This document shows, in pieces, positions 5,192-7,577 of a DNA stretch of 7,577 nt; position 1 is the first letter of the stretch; each line of letters starts with the position of its first letter. This DNA is from Bacteroidales bacterium (lineage in GTDB: Bacteria > Bacteroidota > Bacteroidia > Bacteroidales > JAAUTT01): NCBI GenBank assembly GCA_025350365.1, contig JANXXY010000332.1, positions 1 through 7,577 of the forward strand, in the 5' to 3' direction. The translations under genes were made by a program, and so were the position numbers. The notes beneath the pieces were generated by a model. That model saw only the letters and a program-made list of their open reading frames with translations, had not been told where the DNA came from and ran no database searches.

Positions 5192-7165
5192 TTAATTTAA
5201 CATCTCCTGACCACCAGTTACTGGCACAGCCTGACCGGTTTCGTATTCCTGTTCAATAATATAATAGATGGCTCGCATTACATCGGTTACCTCGCAACCA
5301 CGATGTGCCGGTACTTGCTTTTCGTAAAATAATTTTACATCGTCGATGGTTTTAGCTCCGGATACTTTCCCTGCTTTGAGGTATTGCACAAACAACCCAT
5401 TTTCAGGGTCGCTCCATAACGGACCATCGAAAAAATTCCCGGGGCAAACAGCGTTAACTTTGATTTTATAAGGCATCAATTCGAGTGCGAAAGATTGAGT
5501 CAATCCAATTCCTCCGAATTTTCCTCCGGCATAGGCAAAATTCTTGTTGCTGCCTTTCAATCCCGATTTTGAATTTATCTGGATGATGTCTGTAAAATAT
5601 CCCGGTTTATGTTTGGCCTGAAGTTTCATTATTTCCGAGGCGTACTTTGTGCACAGAAAATAGCCGGAGTAATTTACTTTGGTCATCAGTTCGAACATTT
5701 CGGGAGACATCTCGTCCAGCCCTCCAGCCCTGAGAATACCGGCATTGCTGATGAATACATCAATACCACCAAATATTTTTACGGTTTCGGTAATCAGATT
5801 TTGCACCGATTGGGCATTAGATACATCAGCCTTGATAAATACTGCCCTGTTCTTGTCAGCTTTAGCATTAAGTTCTGAAACTATTTCTGCACCTTTTGCA
5901 TCATTTAGATCGGCAATTACCACATTGGCTTTTTGATTCATGAGAGCCTCTGCTATTCCGGCACCAAATCCCTGAGCCCCGCCTGTTACTATAATCACTT
6001 TATTAGCAACTCTTCCATCAGTAACTATACCTTTCGAAATTTGGCGACGGTAATTTTCCACCTCCCATTTGTCAATAAATGAGATTTCAGTTTCGTTCAG
6101 AAATTTTGGTCCCCCGAAATTGTCACTCAGAAAACTAATTTTCATCAGATCTTCAAAAACATCAAGAGCAATTTCAGCCGATTGGAAATTGTCCTCAACG
6201 GCCACAAATCCCAAATCTTTTAAAACAATTATTTTAGGTGGATAACCAAACGTTTTTTTGTATTCATCTAATTTTTGTTTGAATTCAGAAACAGCATCCA
6301 CAGGGTTTGTTGTTTTCTCAATAAATATAGCTCTGGCTTTGCAATAAACAATAATATCCGGTGAAAAAGGAAGTGAAATTTTATTAAAATATTCATTACC
6401 AGCATAAAAATGCTTTACTAATTCATTATGTCGAATAATGGCTGTTTTAGGACTGTCATCAGTAAGCATCATACGGATTGCCGGCAGGATGCTTGTGATT
6501 TTGTTGTCAATTGGTATTGAAGTTAAATTGACTGGTTTTACGATTTTCGATTGAAGTGTAGTCATGATTTTGTCGTAGATCGAACGGATTTTTTCAACCG
6601 AACTGGCAGCAACAAATATTCCATGATTTTGTAGAAAAATGACATTTGGCTCGCTTTGATTTTTTAACCGATACGCGGCAAGATCTTTTTCTATTCGTTT
6701 AAAAAGCACGTACCCAGGATCTGTATAGGGTACAAAAAGCACATCGTCACCGAACAATTCCAGGGTTAGTTTTGCGGCATTCATAGAGCACATGAGTGCA
6801 TTTACCAATGTTGGATGAGTGTGCACCACAAACTCATATCCAATCATATCATGCAGTGATGTTTCAACAGATGGGCGCAGCCCTTTTTCGGGATAGGCGC
6901 AGGCACGGAAAAGGTCGGTTTTTATCTGGTTCTCTCGTTCATCAGAGCTTTGGCTATATTGCTTACCTGCAATATCTTTTAATTTCTCACGTTCGAGAAC
7001 AGCAAATCCATTTTCGGAGATGTCGGCCAATGTTGTTCCGCTGGCCTTTACCCAGGTATATTTTTCGTCCTTATATGAAGTGTTTCCGCCTCCGGCAATG
7101 ACAAAATCCTTGTTACTCCCGTAAAACCGGGAAATCTCAATAAGTTGTTGGATGGCTGTTTTCAT
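5192..7165 (-). CDS. Bifunctional class II aldolase / short-chain dehydrogenase (RhaEW/YuxG type)
   Basis: A 657-residue fusion predicted to cleave a ketose 1-phosphate and process the aldehyde product. The N-terminal class II aldolase (about 1-210) has GGGNTS (25-30), KASGT (40-44), Glu101 in VETSLH, HTHP (His115, His117) and QNHG (His181): the catalytic Glu plus three zinc-binding His of the fuculose/rhamnulose-1-phosphate aldolase family. A middle region (about 215-385) is shared by long YuxG-type proteins. The C-terminal SDR domain has TGGAQGFG (394-401), Asp419 after strand 2 (NAD preference), DV at 447-448, SNAG (473-476), Asn498, Ser532 and YAGGK (Tyr545, Lys549): a complete catalytic tetrad. 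Characterised relatives (RhaEW) split L-rhamnulose 1-phosphate to dihydroxyacetone phosphate and L-lactaldehyde, then oxidise the latter. No rhamnose isomerase or kinase is in view, so the sugar is inferred only. It starts 27 bases after the preceding gene, without Shine-Dalgarno. Confidence 0.9.
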   Translation of the reverse strand: MKTAIQQLIEISRFYGSNKDFVIAGGGNTSYKDEKYTWVKASGTTLADISENGFAVLEREKLKDIAGKQYSQSSDERENQIKTDLFRACAYPEKGLRPSVETSLHDMIGYEFVVHTHPTLVNALMCSMNAAKLTLELFGDDVLFVPYTDPGYVLFKRIEKDLAAYRLKNQSEPNVIFLQNHGIFVAASSVEKIRSIYDKIMTTLQSKIVKPVNLTSIPIDNKITSILPAIRMMLTDDSPKTAIIRHNELVKHFYAGNEYFNKISLPFSPDIIVYCKARAIFIEKTTNPVDAVSEFKQKLDEYKKTFGYPPKIIVLKDLGFVAVEDNFQSAEIALDVFEDLMKISFLSDNFGGPKFLNETEISFIDKWEVENYRRQISKGIVTDGRVANKVIIVTGGAQGFGAGIAEALMNQKANVVIADLNDAKGAEIVSELNAKADKNRAVFIKADVSNAQSVQNLITETVKIFGGIDVFISNAGILRAGGLDEMSPEMFELMTKVNYSGYFLCTKYASEIMKLQAKHKPGYFTDIIQINSKSGLKGSNKNFAYAGGKFGGIGLTQSFALELMPYKIKVNAVCPGNFFDGPLWSDPENGLFVQYLKAGKVSGAKTIDDVKLFYEKQVPAHRGCEVTDVMRAIYYIIEQEYETGQAVPVTGGQEMLN

Positions 7166-7192
7166 TTAATGTAAATTTCTAATTACTATGTG

Positions 7193-7577
7193 TTAAGAGT
7201 TTATAAACTTTTCAATGACGGCTTTCCCTAACTCAACAAAGTAGCCTTTTTTGGAAATATAGGGTTTGCCGGTATCGTCAACAAATCCTCCCATACATTT
7301 CGCTCTTAAGTATTGATGAGCAGCAATAACGCATGCTCCTTCGAATGAAATTGTTCGCAACTCCTTGTCGAGGGCTTTTTTGCCCCGCGTATCGCAGGTT
7401 AATGGGAACATCTCAGGGGCATTGTGTTCGGTTCCAAAAATGATCACAAAGCCTTTGTCATTAAAAAATTTCACAAAATCTTTCAAATGATTAAAATCGT
7501 TTCGTCCCGGGATCAGTTCAATGCAGGCAATATTACGTTTGGTTAGTTCGTTGTAAAGCTTTTCTTTATCGGCTTCA
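7193..7577 (-). CDS. Putative PHP-like metal-dependent enzyme, C-terminal part (5' end outside window)
   Basis: The frame is open from the right edge (first full codon 7576-7574) to TAA at 7195-7193, giving 127 visible residues. The TTG at 7486 is internal and not a start. Visible features are alternating strand-helix segments as in a TIM-like barrel: NIACIELIPGRDN, then KGFVIIFGTEHNAP, then ISFEGACVIAAHQYL and a short C-terminal region with a Lys/Gly-rich turn. The GTEHNAP segment after a hydrophobic strand resembles the late metal-binding motif of PHP-family phosphoesterases (usually GSDAH-P). This resemblance is weak evidence and the family could be another metal-dependent hydrolase. It lies 27 bases before the aldolase fusion on the same strand, so a shared transcript and a link to sugar-phosphate metabolism are likely. 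The operon promoter would be beyond the window. Confidence 0.55.
   Translation of the reverse strand, partial: EADKEKLYNELTKRNIACIELIPGRNDFNHLKDFVKFFNDKGFVIIFGTEHNAPEMFPLTCDTRGKKALDKELRTISFEGACVIAAHQYLRAKCMGGFVDDTGKPYISKKGYFVELGKAVIEKFINS

Noticed and set aside
5141..5195. Plus-strand AGGAGG followed by a TTG-started mini-ORF
   Set aside because: It encodes only 11 residues antisense to an operon gap, with no promoter; the match to a Shine-Dalgarno is better explained by the repeat.

Overview
The window looks like a chromosomal segment of a member of the Bacteroidota (probably class Bacteroidia). The evidence is a moderately AT-rich composition, starts preceded by A-rich rather than Shine-Dalgarno (SD) sequence for most genes, a Bacteroidota-type promoter (CTTG, 20 bases, TACTTTTG) ahead of rpsF, and the compact rpsF-rpsR-rplI operon with no ssb or priB in it. 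No mobile element, CRISPR array, tRNA or rRNA gene is visible.

Layout. Bases 1-409 (+) hold the 3' end of a Tex-type transcription accessory protein, including its terminal S1 RNA-binding domain. Bases 539-2500 (+) encode a secreted SGNH-type carbohydrate esterase of the sialate O-acetylesterase superfamily, with a beta-sandwich domain inserted into the catalytic fold. A perfect 14-bp bidirectional hairpin at 2505-2542 ends this gene and the convergent ribosomal operon. On the minus strand, 3651 down to 2561 holds rpsF (bS6), rpsR (bS18) and rplI (bL9) behind a good promoter at 3689-3720. The inner genes rpsR and rplI have strong SD sequences; rpsF, the esterase, the dehydrogenase and the aldolase do not.

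Further right, also on the minus strand, is an apparent catabolic operon, in transcription order: the C-terminal part of a putative PHP-like metal-dependent enzyme (runs off the right edge), a 657-residue fusion of a class II sugar-phosphate aldolase with a short-chain dehydrogenase (RhaEW/YuxG type), and a 424-residue medium-chain zinc alcohol dehydrogenase resembling the sorbose-1-phosphate reductase/polyol dehydrogenase group. Together these suggest breakdown of a phosphorylated ketose, possibly a deoxyhexose, through aldol cleavage and redox processing of the aldehyde. No isomerase, kinase, transporter or regulator lies in the window, so the substrate is open.

The least ordinary points are the SD sequences on rpsR and rplI in an operon for two proteins of the pocket that hides the anti-SD in this phylum, and a 12-base tandem repeat in the 83-base gap ahead of the dehydrogenase. 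That repeat carries anti-SD-like sequence and is also in frame, with only synonymous changes, inside a small overlapping ORF. Most of the window is otherwise conserved and ordinary; I do not see a clearly new multi-gene system.
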